Shown here one piece after another: positions 17,467-26,038 of a DNA stretch of 64,000 nucleotides. The notes under the pieces were generated by a model. The model was not told the DNA's origin and ran no database searches. It worked only from the letters and a program-made list of their open reading frames with translations. The position numbers and the translations under genes were made by a program. How positions within the stretch are numbered: the stretch's first letter is position 1; the number at the start of each line of letters is the position of its first letter. The stretch covers positions 62,001 to 126,000 of the forward strand of contig ONJQ01000001.1 of NCBI GenBank assembly GCA_900318175.1. The letters run 5' to 3'. Origin of the DNA: an uncultured Bacteroidales bacterium. Its GTDB lineage: Bacteria > Bacteroidota > Bacteroidia > Bacteroidales > P3.

Positions 17467-17572
17467 CTCCTTTTTGGTAATTTCTTCAAGAGCTCTTCTA
17501 CATCTCTTCCCATTTCATTCAGAAAAAAGGCCTCCAAATGAGAGAGGACAGGACAAGAAGAAATGACCGAAG
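17467..17572 (+). repeat. Probable diverged copy (E) of the ~102-bp intergenic element
   Basis: CTCCTT at 17467-17472 and CGAAG ending at 17572 are 106 bases apart. A TTTCATTCAG stretch resembles the TTTCATTGGA of the clear copies, and CAAATGAGAGAGG matches their AAATGAG mark. The central tandem part is not conserved. It fills most of the 368-base gap 17270-17637 between the divergent ridA and MBOAT genes, where I see no other gene. Confidence 0.4.
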
Positions 17573-17618
17573 AGGGCATTTACTGAAACAGAAAACATGG
17601 GGAATGAACTTTTTTTCG

Positions 17619-17626
17619 TACTTTTG
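17619..17626 (+). promoter_or_regulatory. -7 promoter box of the MBOAT gene
   Basis: TACTTTTG matches TAnnTTTG. It ends only 11 bases before the ATG at 17638, so the transcript would be almost leaderless. Confidence 0.6.
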
Positions 17627-17637
17627 CAAACTGTTTT

Positions 17638-19089
17638 ATGCTGTTCAACTCCATAGAATTCCTGATATTCCTGCCCATAGTATTCTGCATCTATTGGCTG
17701 TTGCAAAGGTGGTTACGTTGGCAAAACGCCTTTGTGCTGGCCGCGTCATATCTGTTTTACGGCTGGTGGGACTGGCGTTTTTTACTGCTCATAGCCTTCA
17801 CCACGCTGTGCAGCTACGCCTCTGGGATAGCCATCGGGAATCCAAAGAATCAAGGACGCAAGGGCTTCCGCAGCCCCAAGTTCTTCCTTTGGGCCAACAT
17901 CGTGCTCAACCTGCTCATACTTGGGTTGTTCAAATACTACGATTTCTTCGCCCAATCCTTTGCAGACGCTTTTCTTGACGGCAACGCCGACAGGTTGCTG
18001 CTGCACCTTGTGCTGCCGGTAGGTATTTCGTTCTACACGTTTCAGGCCTTGAGTTACAGCATCGACGTCTACCGCCGAACCATCCAACCCACGCGTGACC
18101 TAATAGCCTTTTTCGCCTACGTGAGCTTCTTCCCCCAGTTAGTGGCAGGCCCCATTGAGCGTGCAACCAGCCTTTTGCCGCAGTTCGAGGGGGCGCGGCG
18201 CTTCTCCTACCCCCTTGCCGTCGACGGCTTGCGGCAGATGCTGTGGGGCTTTTTCAAAAAGATGGTGGTGGCCGACAGCTGTGCCATTTATGTGGACAAC
18301 ATCTTCGACCACCCCGACTGGTTCAACGGTTCCTCACTCCTGTTGGCAGCAGTGCTGTTTACCATTCAGATTTACGGTGATTTTTCAGGCTATAGCGACA
18401 TCGCCATCGGCTGCGCAAAACTGTTTGGCATACGGTTGCGGCGCAACTTCAATGTGCCTTATTTCAGCCGCGACATCGCAGAATTCTGGCGTCGGTGGCA
18501 CATCTCCCTCACCACATGGTTTCGCGACTACATCTACATCCCCTTGGGGGGAAGCCGTGTCCCCAAAGGGCGCGTGGTGCTCAACACGATGGTCATCTTC
18601 CTCGTAAGCGGCCTGTGGCACGGGGCCAACTGGACCTTTGTGGCCTGGGGAGCCTTCCATGCCCTGCTATTCCTCCCTCTCATCTTGGGCGGGCACAATC
18701 GCAAGTACCGAGATATAGTGGCTGCCGGTCGGGCATTGCCCTCACTGCGCGAGTTGGGGCAGATGCTCCTCACCTTCTTTTTAGCCGCGATGGGCTGGAT
18801 ACTATTCCGTGCCGACAGCATCGAGCAAGCCGGCCAGTACTACGCCCGCATGTTTTCAACCCTCTTTGACGGCACGCCTACCCTCACCTCCAACATGGAC
18901 GCCTGGGTGGTACTGGTAGCAGTGGCCATCATGACCGTTGTGGAGTGGCTGAACCGCGACCGCGACCACGAGTTCCAACGCCAACCGCGCTGCCTTGTCC
19001 TGCGCTGGGCCGGCTACATAGTGCTGCTGTTCATGATTGGTGCCTATATGGTCACCAATGAGATGCCCTTTATCTATTTCCAATTTTAA
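17638..19089 (+). CDS. MBOAT-family O-acyltransferase (AlgI/DltB-like)
   Basis: The 483-residue membrane protein has about ten or more hydrophobic segments. It starts MLFNSIEFLIFLPIVFCIYW, typical of bacterial MBOAT proteins that acetylate alginate-like polysaccharides. QLVAGPIERATSLLPQFE and YGDFSGYSDIAIGCAKLFGI are family signatures, and His328 in SGLWHGANWTFVAWG is the invariant active-site histidine. It moves acyl groups across the membrane for O-acylation of a glycan or other surface polymer. The SGNH-like gene follows 3 bases downstream, the usual partner arrangement. The substrate polymer is not indicated by the neighbours. Confidence 0.93.
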   Translation: MLFNSIEFLIFLPIVFCIYWLLQRWLRWQNAFVLAASYLFYGWWDWRFLLLIAFTTLCSYASGIAIGNPKNQGRKGFRSPKFFLWANIVLNLLILGLFKYYDFFAQSFADAFLDGNADRLLLHLVLPVGISFYTFQALSYSIDVYRRTIQPTRDLIAFFAYVSFFPQLVAGPIERATSLLPQFEGARRFSYPLAVDGLRQMLWGFFKKMVVADSCAIYVDNIFDHPDWFNGSSLLLAAVLFTIQIYGDFSGYSDIAIGCAKLFGIRLRRNFNVPYFSRDIAEFWRRWHISLTTWFRDYIYIPLGGSRVPKGRVVLNTMVIFLVSGLWHGANWTFVAWGAFHALLFLPLILGGHNRKYRDIVAAGRALPSLRELGQMLLTFFLAAMGWILFRADSIEQAGQYYARMFSTLFDGTPTLTSNMDAWVVLVAVAIMTVVEWLNRDRDHEFQRQPRCLVLRWAGYIVLLFMIGAYMVTNEMPFIYFQF

Positions 19090-19092
19090 GCC

Positions 19093-20022
19093 ATGAGAAG
19101 ACTGATACGCAATACGATACTCTTCACGCTGGTGGCCGTCGCAGCTTACCTGCTACTGCTGTGCCTGCTGGGCGACTGTGGCTGGGTACGCACTGCCCGC
19201 ACCGAGATGGGCAATCGCGGATTCCTCAACTCGCGCGTCAAAGACATTCGCAACTACCACAACGTCGATGTGCTTTTCCTGGGCTCCTCCCACAGCTACC
19301 GCACCTTCGACACGCGCTACTACCGCTCGCAGGGCATCAGCTGCTTCAACTTCGGCTCCTCCAACCAAACGCCCGTGCAGACCTACGTTCTGCTGAGGCA
19401 ATACTTGGACAGCCTCAACCCCCGTTTCGTGGTCTTCGAGGTCCATCCTGACATCATGAAGAACGACGGCATCGAGTGCGCCGTGGACCTCCTCATTAAC
19501 ACTCCTCTCACTTGGGAGGCCGCCAAGATGGCTTGGCACACAGGCAACATGAAAGTTATAAACACCTGTCTCTATAGCTTCTACAACCAAAAGATCCGCC
19601 ACCGACTGGAGCCTTTCCACGAGCAGAACCCCTTTGAAGATGCCGAGTATATGCCAGGTGGCTACGTGGAAATCCGCACCAAAGAGTTTGTCCGCAAACG
19701 CTATTCGCGCCACAACCTCATCATCCGCCCCGAGCAGATGGATGCCCTGAGGCGCTGCTTGGAACTCCTCAAGGAACGCGAAATCCCCTACATGCTTGTC
19801 GAGGTGCAGGACGCCTACCAACTCCGCTCCGCCTACAAGAACCACCAATGGTTCGAAAAGAAGATGCAAGCCCTTGGGCCATACCGTTACAAGATACTCC
19901 CTTTGGAGGACACCATACACTTCTGCAACAGCAATCATCTTTTCATCCCCGGCATCGAAATGTTCAACCAAGACTTTGTTGTAGACCTGAAACAGGCGCT
20001 TGACCAAACAGAAGCCCGTTAG
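19093..20022 (+). CDS. SGNH-hydrolase-like membrane-anchored protein, partner of the MBOAT acyltransferase
   Basis: The 309-residue protein has one N-terminal membrane anchor (about residues 7-27) and a large outside domain. The LFLGSSHSYRTFD motif (GSSHS at 64-68) has the form of the SGNH/DltD/AlgX block I, where a Ser of the GSSH loop is nucleophile; a late GIEMFNQDF region may hold the rest of the site, but I cannot place a confident Asp-His pair. It begins 3 bases after the MBOAT stop. In such pairs the MBOAT passes acyl groups to the SGNH-like partner, which puts them on a polymer. The role here is inferred from that pairing. Confidence 0.75.
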   Translation: MRRLIRNTILFTLVAVAAYLLLLCLLGDCGWVRTARTEMGNRGFLNSRVKDIRNYHNVDVLFLGSSHSYRTFDTRYYRSQGISCFNFGSSNQTPVQTYVLLRQYLDSLNPRFVVFEVHPDIMKNDGIECAVDLLINTPLTWEAAKMAWHTGNMKVINTCLYSFYNQKIRHRLEPFHEQNPFEDAEYMPGGYVEIRTKEFVRKRYSRHNLIIRPEQMDALRRCLELLKEREIPYMLVEVQDAYQLRSAYKNHQWFEKKMQALGPYRYKILPLEDTIHFCNSNHLFIPGIEMFNQDFVVDLKQALDQTEAR

Positions 20023-20061
20023 CCACCCATAATCATTACAACCCAACCCAAAAAGAGACCC

Positions 20062-21114
20062 ATGAGAATAATAGGATTAATGTCAGGCACTTCACTCGAC
20101 GGATTGGACGTTGCCTATTGCGAGATTGACGAAAAGGGATTCCAGCTGCTTGCCGCAGAGACATACCCCTACAGCAAGGACTGGACGCGTGTGCTCTCCA
20201 CGCTCGAAAAGGCCACAGCCTACGAATACGCTGTCATCAACGTGCGGCTGGGACACTACTTCGGACAGATGGTCAACCGCTTCCGCCAGGAGCACCCCGG
20301 GCCGTGCGATGCCGTGGCCTCCCACGGCCACACCATTTTCCACCAGCCCCAACTGGGCATGACGGCACAGATAGGCGACGGGGACTCCATTGCAGCCGAG
20401 ACGGGACTCCCCGTAGTGTTCAATTTCCGCACCCTCGACGTGGCCATGGGCGGACAGGGAGCGCCCTTGGTGCCAATAGGCGACCTGCTCCTTTTTGGCC
20501 AGTACGACGCCTGTCTCAACCTCGGCGGCTTCTCCAACGTCTCCTACGACGATACCGACGGCACCCGCGTGGCCTTCGACATCTGTCCTTGCAACATGGC
20601 TCTCAACCACCTTGCCCGTCTGCTCGGCCAGCCCTACGACAAGAACGGTCAGTTGGCACGCAGCGGTACCGTGGACAACGGTCTGCTTGCCCGCATGGAT
20701 GCGCTGGATTATTACCGCCATCCTTTGCCAAAGTCCTTAGGGAAGGAGTGGTTCGTGAGGAATTTCATCCCTCTGCTCAACGACGACCCCTCAGAGGCCC
20801 GCAACCAGTTGCGCACCACTGTGGAACATATTGCCCGCCAGATTACCTGGGCCATTAAAGGACATAGTATCAACACCCTGCTGGTCTCCGGCGGGGGTAC
20901 GAAAAACAAGTTTCTTATGGCCCGTCTGCAGTCCCTCATCCCCGGATGCAAGATTACCATCCCCTCCGACGAGATTATCGACTACAAAGAAGCCATCATC
21001 TTTGCCCTTCTGGGCTACCTGCGGCTCAACCAGCAGAACAACTGCTTGGGCAGCGTAACTGGCGCCCGTCACGACAACTGCGGCGGCGACATTGCCGGCC
21101 TCCCGCAAGTCTGA
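20062..21114 (+). CDS. anmK: Anhydro-N-acetylmuramic acid kinase
   Basis: The 350-residue enzyme begins MRIIGLMSGTSLDGLDVAYC; MSGTSLDG at 7-14 is the AnmK signature. SHGHTIFHQPQ, DFRTLDVAMGGQGAPLVP-type residues and the LLVSGGGTKN motif match the ATP-binding and catalytic regions of the ASKHA kinase fold. It converts 1,6-anhydro-MurNAc plus ATP into MurNAc-6-phosphate during peptidoglycan recycling. Length is slightly short of the E. coli enzyme (369) but near other Bacteroidota forms. It follows the MBOAT/SGNH pair by 39 bases and ends 17 bases from the converging hemW stop. Confidence 0.95.
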   Translation: MRIIGLMSGTSLDGLDVAYCEIDEKGFQLLAAETYPYSKDWTRVLSTLEKATAYEYAVINVRLGHYFGQMVNRFRQEHPGPCDAVASHGHTIFHQPQLGMTAQIGDGDSIAAETGLPVVFNFRTLDVAMGGQGAPLVPIGDLLLFGQYDACLNLGGFSNVSYDDTDGTRVAFDICPCNMALNHLARLLGQPYDKNGQLARSGTVDNGLLARMDALDYYRHPLPKSLGKEWFVRNFIPLLNDDPSEARNQLRTTVEHIARQITWAIKGHSINTLLVSGGGTKNKFLMARLQSLIPGCKITIPSDEIIDYKEAIIFALLGYLRLNQQNNCLGSVTGARHDNCGGDIAGLPQV

Positions 21115-21131
21115 TACTTTCTATTGAACCT

Positions 21132-22238
21132 TTATAGAAATAGTTCGGCGGCGATGCCGTCGGCATGAAGAAGCCCCTGATGGGTGGGGCGATAGTGGGT
21201 TGGGGTATCCTCTATCAGTCCTGCGGCCACAAAGCGAGCAATCGACTCCTTCAGTCTTGTGACGAAAGGCAGAGCCACTTGCGACTTCTCTATCCCTTCC
21301 ACCGTTCGCAATGCAGTCATCAGATATTCATTGTGGGCATCCTTCAGCCCCAACTGTTCCTCCTCGTGGGCGATATGGCCGCTTGCAGCACTGGCGACGT
21401 ATTGACGCACGTCCGCCACATTCCATCTTCGGTACTCACCGTCAAAAGAGTGTGCCGCGGCACCCACTCCAAGGTAAGGCGTGCGATTCCAGTAGCGGCT
21501 ATTGTGACGTGCGCGAAATCCCGGTTTGCTGAAATTGGAAATCTCGTATTGCTCAAAGCCATTGCTCCGGGCCCACTCCAAAAGTGACTCATAGTGGTCA
21601 AGTACCTCCCCTTCGGTGGCAGTGGCCACCCTCCCCTGCTCCACCTGTTTTTCAAGGATGGTCCCCTTCTCCAGCGTGAGGGCGTAGGCCGAGAGGTGCT
21701 GGACGGGCAGCGTTGCCACTCGCTCCAGATTGTCCCGCCAGGCCGTCAGGCCTTGCCCCGGCAGCCCATATATCAAATCAATGCTAATGTTGCTAAACCC
21801 TGCCTCAACAGCATTCTCCACTGCTTGGAGGGCTTGCCGCCCGTCGTGACGACGGTTCAGAAGCCGCAGCTCCTCATCGTGGAATGACTGTATGCCGATG
21901 CTCAGGCGGTTGAAAAACCCCATGGCCCTCAGTGCTTCCAAATATTGGGGAGTGAGGTCCTCGGGGTTGGCCTCAAGTGTCACCTCTTCTGTGTGCGAAA
22001 GGTCGTAATTGGATCGTAGGGTTTCAACTATCTGTGCCAGTTGCTCAGGTACGAGGATGGAAGGAGTCCCACCGCCGAAATAGACCGTCTTGATGGGGTG
22101 GTCCATGGTATGCTGGCGCAGGGCGAGCTCCCTACACAGGGCATCCACATAACTCTGCTTCTCCTGTGAGGTCACCACTGAATAGAAGGCGCAATAGGTG
22201 CACTTCCTGTGGCAGAAAGGGACATGGAGGTAAATCAT
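21132..22238 (-). CDS. hemW: HemW-like radical SAM protein (coproporphyrinogen III oxidase family)
   Basis: The 368-residue protein starts MIYLHVPFCHRKCTYCAF: Cys9, Cys13 and Cys16 form the radical SAM CX3CX2C cluster followed by the Phe of the HemN/HemW family. VYFGGGTPSIL and LTLEANPEDLTPQ-type strands follow, with LSIGIQSFHDEELRLLNRRH, a strong family marker. HemW proteins are now seen as heme chaperones rather than true HemN oxidases; the sequence alone supports membership, not the activity. It is transcribed away from meaB, 3 bases after its stop, so the two are one operon. Confidence 0.9.
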   Translation of the reverse strand: MIYLHVPFCHRKCTYCAFYSVVTSQEKQSYVDALCRELALRQHTMDHPIKTVYFGGGTPSILVPEQLAQIVETLRSNYDLSHTEEVTLEANPEDLTPQYLEALRAMGFFNRLSIGIQSFHDEELRLLNRRHDGRQALQAVENAVEAGFSNISIDLIYGLPGQGLTAWRDNLERVATLPVQHLSAYALTLEKGTILEKQVEQGRVATATEGEVLDHYESLLEWARSNGFEQYEISNFSKPGFRARHNSRYWNRTPYLGVGAAAHSFDGEYRRWNVADVRQYVASAASGHIAHEEEQLGLKDAHNEYLMTALRTVEGIEKSQVALPFVTRLKESIARFVAAGLIEDTPTHYRPTHQGLLHADGIAAELFL

Positions 22239-22241
22239 AGC

Positions 22242-23342
22242 CTATTGGGCACTGTCCAGCAGCATGTCGGCTGCCGCATAGGCACTGATTTTGTTTTCAA
22301 GGATCTCCTTGCTGACCTGCGCAATGCGTTCTTCCATGCCCGGAGCGTTGTAGAAGCGGTCGCGCAAGCCGTTCTCAATCGTTTCGTTGAGAATGCGCAG
22401 GTTCTGTTGCTGGCGTTTGTGGTAGAAATAGCCATTGGACTTGGTGAAGGTGACATACTCCATCACGTTGTTCCACAAGTCCTGCACGCCCTCATGTGTG
22501 TAGGCCGAGCAGAGTTGAACCTTTACCATCCAGCCCGAATCAGGCATGGGAAACAGATGCAGCGCATTGCGGAACTGCGTGGCGGCCAGTTCTGCCTTCA
22601 CGGGGTCGATGTCGCACTTGTTGATGGCAATCATGTCCGCCATTTCCATAATGCCTCGCTTAATGCCCTGCAGTTCGTCGCCCGTGTTGGCCAATTGCAG
22701 CAGCAGGAAGAAGTCCACCATGGAATGTGCTGCCACTTCCGACTGCCCTACGCCCACGGTCTCCACAATCACCACATCGAACCCAGCGGCCTCGCAAAGC
22801 ACGATAATCTCGCGCGTCTTGCGGGCCACCCCGCCCAGTGAGCCTGCCGAGGGGGAAGGCCGGATAAAGGCATTGGGGTCCACAGAGAGCTCCTCCATGC
22901 GTGTCTTGTCGCCCAGGATGCTCCCCTTGCTGCGTTCACTGCTGGGGTCAATGGCCAGCACCGCCACCTTGTGGTTGTGCCCTGTAAGGTATTTTCCCAA
23001 AGCTTCAATCGTGGTGCTCTTGCCCGCTCCCGGTACACCGGTGATGCCCAACCGCACCGACTTGCCTGAATAGGGCAGACAGCGTTCTATCACCTGCTGC
23101 GCCTTTTGTTGATGGGCATGCAGCGAGCTCTCCACCAATGTGATGGCACGGCTCAGCATCGCCCTGTCTCCACCGCGTATCCCCGCCACTAATTCATCCA
23201 CTGTAAACTCTTGACGCTTGCGGGCACGCATACGTTCAAGATAGCTATTATTCACTTGTCCAGGTTGTTGCACACCTTGCTGCACACTCAGAGCCGAATC
23301 GTAGTCGAAATTGCTGTATAATTTCTTGTCTTCAGTAGCCAT
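22242..23342 (-). CDS. meaB: MeaB/ArgK-family GTPase (methylmalonyl-CoA mutase chaperone)
   Basis: The chosen start (23342, MATEDKK) gives 366 residues. An upstream in-frame start at 23435 would add 31 residues of poor quality and run into the tRNA promoter, so I reject it. The protein has GVPGAGKS (about 102-109), DPSSERSKGSILGDKTRM, ETVGVGQSE and NKCD, all MeaB marks. It protects and loads B12 into methylmalonyl-CoA mutase, central to the succinate-propionate pathway of Bacteroidota. The mutase genes are not in the window. It leads an operon with hemW. Confidence 0.95.
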   Translation of the reverse strand: MATEDKKLYSNFDYDSALSVQQGVQQPGQVNNSYLERMRARKRQEFTVDELVAGIRGGDRAMLSRAITLVESSLHAHQQKAQQVIERCLPYSGKSVRLGITGVPGAGKSTTIEALGKYLTGHNHKVAVLAIDPSSERSKGSILGDKTRMEELSVDPNAFIRPSPSAGSLGGVARKTREIIVLCEAAGFDVVIVETVGVGQSEVAAHSMVDFFLLLQLANTGDELQGIKRGIMEMADMIAINKCDIDPVKAELAATQFRNALHLFPMPDSGWMVKVQLCSAYTHEGVQDLWNNVMEYVTFTKSNGYFYHKRQQQNLRILNETIENGLRDRFYNAPGMEERIAQVSKEILENKISAYAAADMLLDSAQ

Positions 23343-23420
23343 TTGCAGTATTTTTTGTTCTTTTATCGGTAACGTAAAAAATTCATTTATAGTATGTACA
23401 AATATTTTTTTCAAAAAAAT

Positions 23421-23451
23421 TTTGTCATGTCGCAAAAAGTTAGTACTTTTG
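23421..23451 (+). promoter_or_regulatory. Promoter of tRNA-Met
   Basis: TTTG (23421-23424), 19 bases, then TACTTTTG (23444-23451) is a near-perfect Bacteroidota sigma promoter. It lies 33 bases before the tRNA. Confidence 0.85.
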
Positions 23452-23484
23452 CAACCGCTTTGAGAGAAAAACAGGGCACATGAT

Positions 23485-23561
23485 GGCGGGATAGCTCAGC
23501 TGGTTAGAGCGCTGGATTCATAACCCGGAGGTCATCAGTTCAAGTCTGATTCCCGCTACCA
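23485..23561 (+). tRNA. tRNA-Met (anticodon CAT, elongator type)
   Basis: The 77-base cloverleaf has a GGCGGGA acceptor pairing with TCCCGCT, the D arm GCTCAGCTGGTTAGAGC, anticodon CAT at 23519-23521 in the loop TTCATAA, a T arm with GGTTCAAGTC-like sequence (here CAGTTCAAGTCTG) and an encoded CCA end. The D stem has C11-G24 and the acceptor ends in a G1-U72 wobble, so it is an elongator rather than an initiator form; a tRNA-Ile with modified CAT cannot be fully excluded. A31/C39 at the base of the anticodon loop does not pair. Confidence 0.95.
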
Positions 23562-23570
23562 TCAACAAAA

Positions 23571-23602
23571 AAGGTCTTGATCCTACAGGTCAAGACCTTT
23601 TT
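23571..23602 (+). terminator. Intrinsic terminator after tRNA-Met
   Basis: AAGGTCTTGA and TCAAGACCTT form a 10-bp stem (extendable by flanking A/T) with a 9-base loop, followed by TTTC. It starts 10 bases past the tRNA. The region 23603-23733 up to the SPOR gene stop shows no further gene. Confidence 0.9.
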
Positions 23603-23733
23603 CTTTATCACGCTGCGCTCTCCCACCACCAAGCGACGGATAACGATGCTCTGCTCAGTGATGATGGCCAGCACACTGACTCCCTTTCGCTCCATAAACG
23701 AGGAATCAACTCTTCCTCGTTCTGTACGCACAG

Positions 23734-24201
23734 CTAAATATCATCCTCGGTTTCGGGAACCATCTCGTCCCAGTTGATTTGAGTGGGATAGATGTTGTCC
23801 CTGATGATGGTGCCCGGGAACTCGTTGCGGATGCGTTGCAGGAAAACGTAAGCATCAAGACGGGTGCGGAAATCGCCCACCTTCACCTTGAAATTGGGCT
23901 CGTCAAACACCACGTAAGCCTCGACGCCGGGGAAAGCCTCGCGCAGACGTTCTTTCATATCGAAAGCCCTGTTCTTGGAGGCCGTACCCGAGAGCGATGC
24001 CACCTGGATGCGGTAGCCCGGAATGGTGCGCACCCTCTCATTCAGCTCTACATGCTTCTGCACCAACTGCGTCACCGCCACATCGCCCTTAATCTCCACG
24101 TGTCCCTTGCTTCGGTTGCTGCCATACAGACGGGTGCCCTGCGCCTGTGACGCAGCACACACCATCATAAACATTGCGATTAAAAGGAGTATCTTCTTCA
24201 T
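23734..24201 (-). CDS. Secreted SPOR-domain protein
   Basis: The 155-residue protein has a signal peptide (cleavage near AASQAQG, about residue 21). The C-terminal half (YRIQVASLSGTASKNRAFDM to FLQRIRNEFPGTII) is a SPOR domain: an RIQVA strand, a helix with the Lys/Arg of MKERLREAFPG, then KVKVGDFRTRLDAYVFL. SPOR domains bind peptidoglycan lacking stem peptides, often at the division site, so a periplasmic wall-binding role is likely. No division gene is adjacent; the stress-protein gene lies upstream on the same strand, 84 bases away. Confidence 0.87.
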   Translation of the reverse strand: MKKILLLIAMFMMVCAASQAQGTRLYGSNRSKGHVEIKGDVAVTQLVQKHVELNERVRTIPGYRIQVASLSGTASKNRAFDMKERLREAFPGVEAYVVFDEPNFKVKVGDFRTRLDAYVFLQRIRNEFPGTIIRDNIYPTQINWDEMVPETEDDI

Positions 24202-24285
24202 TGCGTTAGATCGTCAATATTGAAAAATTGCCTGACGTACAGCCGCCAGGCATGTGTTAATCCTCACGCGAGGGGCTCAACCCTC

Positions 24286-25101
24286 TTAGCGTGCAAAGGA
24301 GTTGACCTCTTCGGGACGGATGGAAAGGATGGGCCGCGTGGACATGGTAAGCATCTGCTGTGCATAATTGCCCAGCAGGAAGCTGGTGAGCGACGACTCC
24401 TGTTCCGTCATGATGACAAGCAGGTCGGCATCCACCTTGTCGGCATATTCCAAAGTAGTGATAGTAAGATTCTTCGGAACGCTTACAAACTCGCACACAT
24501 GTTTCACATCAGCCTTGGTAAGATAATTGTCCACCTGATTCACATAGCTGTTCACAATGCCCTTAATGGTCTTGTTATCCGAGGTGTAGAGACCCAGGAT
24601 GTGCAACTCGGAACCAAAGGCCTTGGCAAAATTGGCTGCGGCAGGCACTTTCTGGCGTGTGTCGGCGGTACTGTCAATGGGCACCACTATGCGTTCCAAA
24701 GACTTATGGAAGTTAAAGTTTTCGCGGATGGTCAGCACAGGTGCTGACGACTCGGCAATGGTGCGGTAGGTGTTGCGGCCAATCCAGTTTTTCTCAAACC
24801 CTGACATGCCGTGCGTTCCAACCACAATGAGGAAGGCATCGTCCTCCTTGGCCTGTTCGCACAACTCGCGCGACACTTTGCCTTCACGAACCACATACTC
24901 CATTTTAATGCCTTTCAGCAGATGCGCCACACCCGCATTTCGGCGTTCGATCTCTTCGCGAATGGGCTTTTCGTCCTGCCCTTTCTCCTTGACGTACACC
25001 AAACGGAGGTCCTGCTGAAAACGGTTAGCAATATCGATGGCCACATCAACAGCGTTTGCCGAACCCGCAGAGAAGTCAAATCCAACAAGTACTTTGCTCA
25101 T
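24286..25101 (-). CDS. Universal stress protein, two Usp domains
   Basis: The 271-residue protein begins MSKVLVGFDFSAGSANAVDV, the first Usp strand-helix. Domain 1 ends with GTHGMSGFEKNWIGRNTYRTI, which matches G-X2-G-X9-G, the ATP-binding signature, except that Arg replaces the Ser/Thr that often follows. Domain 2 (FHKSLERIVVPIDSTADTR onward) lacks a full motif, ending LGNYAQQMLTMSTRPILSIR. Tandem Usp proteins act in stress or growth-arrest responses. It is divergent from the rnf operon across a 937-base gap. Confidence 0.9.
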   Translation of the reverse strand: MSKVLVGFDFSAGSANAVDVAIDIANRFQQDLRLVYVKEKGQDEKPIREEIERRNAGVAHLLKGIKMEYVVREGKVSRELCEQAKEDDAFLIVVGTHGMSGFEKNWIGRNTYRTIAESSAPVLTIRENFNFHKSLERIVVPIDSTADTRQKVPAAANFAKAFGSELHILGLYTSDNKTIKGIVNSYVNQVDNYLTKADVKHVCEFVSVPKNLTITTLEYADKVDADLLVIMTEQESSLTSFLLGNYAQQMLTMSTRPILSIRPEEVNSFAR

Positions 25102-25133
25102 ATCGTTCTTTCTTTTTATATTATTTACCGCTA

Positions 25134-25141
25134 CAAAATTA
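25134..25141 (-). promoter_or_regulatory. -7 promoter box of the Usp gene
   Basis: Minus-strand TAATTTTG, about 33 bases before the Usp start. Confidence 0.55.
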
Positions 25142-25960
25142 CACTTTTTTTTTCATTTTACAATTTTTTTTCGCCATTTGTTCCAAAAAAAAACTTTCAT
25201 GGAGCATGTGAAAAGGCGTCTATCCGGCATATATATACCTTGTACCATGATAGTTACAAACAAGCGCAAGCCTTCGCAATTCACCATAATCAACCACTGC
25301 CCAGAAAGCCTGTTCCTACCCTCAAACTTCACTCCATCGAGGCACATGAATAGCCATTTTGTAATTCTGACAGCTCGGCGCGATGGAGCACACAAACCCC
25401 TGTTCACCCAGCCCGTGACTTGCCATCCAGCGGGCAGCAGCACCATCCGCCACCCGCCACTCATTTCAGAGCCAGGGCAAAAGAGAACCCCAGACGCACC
25501 AACTTCGCTCCTTAATCCTCAGTTGTTCCTCATTTGTTCCTCATTTGTTCCTTTTTCATTGGACAACTACTATACGAAATGAGCGAGGAGTGGAGACGAA
25601 GGAGCGAAGGCAGAGCGGAGCCACGGCGAACAACTGCTGGCGGCAAATGGAACGCGGAAACAACAGACAAAAAACAGCCGGCAATCGGTGCCCGGAACAG
25701 GTCGCCGAGGTCGCCCCTCGAAGAGAAGTGAAAAACCTTGGGCACAGCGGGCAAACAATCATACAACTCACTTGTAACATGACATTTACAAACATCCTTC
25801 AAGAATCCATCCCCCGACCAAGAACAGCTGAAAACCGAGGGGCGATTCGGGTACAAAAAAGAGGGGCCGACCGGCAGGCCGAAGAAGCAGCCCGATGGGG
25901 ACGAAACAGCAAGATGTCAACAACGGTTGAAATCTTTTTATAAAAAAATATAAATAAAGA
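25142..25960. other. Gene-poor gap between usp and rnfB
   Basis: No open frame here has the codon pattern of the neighbouring genes. The gap holds intergenic element copy A (25503-25609) and then about 300 bases of purine-rich sequence (25610-25920) rich in GGA, GAA and GCGG. A similar purine-rich tail follows copy B near 50.1 kb. I see no tRNA-like or clear riboswitch fold. Confidence 0.5.
25503..25609 (+). repeat. Intergenic element, copy A
   Basis: The copy is bounded by CTTCGCTCCTT (25503-25513) and its exact reverse complement AAGGAGCGAAG (25599-25609). It contains an 11-base unit (TTGTTCCTCAT) in tandem, CTTTTTCATTGGA, and AAATGAG. Bases 25508-25563 match copy B (49979-50034) with one mismatch in 56. 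Confidence 0.85.
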
Positions 25961-25990
25961 TTGAAAGAATGAAAAAAAAGCGTAAATTTG
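25961..25990 (+). promoter_or_regulatory. Promoter of the rnf operon
   Basis: TTG (25961-25963), 19 bases, then TAAATTTG (25983-25990). The -7 box lies 48 bases before rnfB. Confidence 0.75.
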
Positions 25991-26038
25991 CATTTTAAAT
26001 ATTTGGAATAAAAAAACTAATAAAACACTAATAAAACA

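Noticed and set aside
25037..25582. 181-codon frame between usp and rnfB
   Set aside because: Starts inside usp on the opposite strand, runs through the intergenic element, has no domain, signal or promoter.
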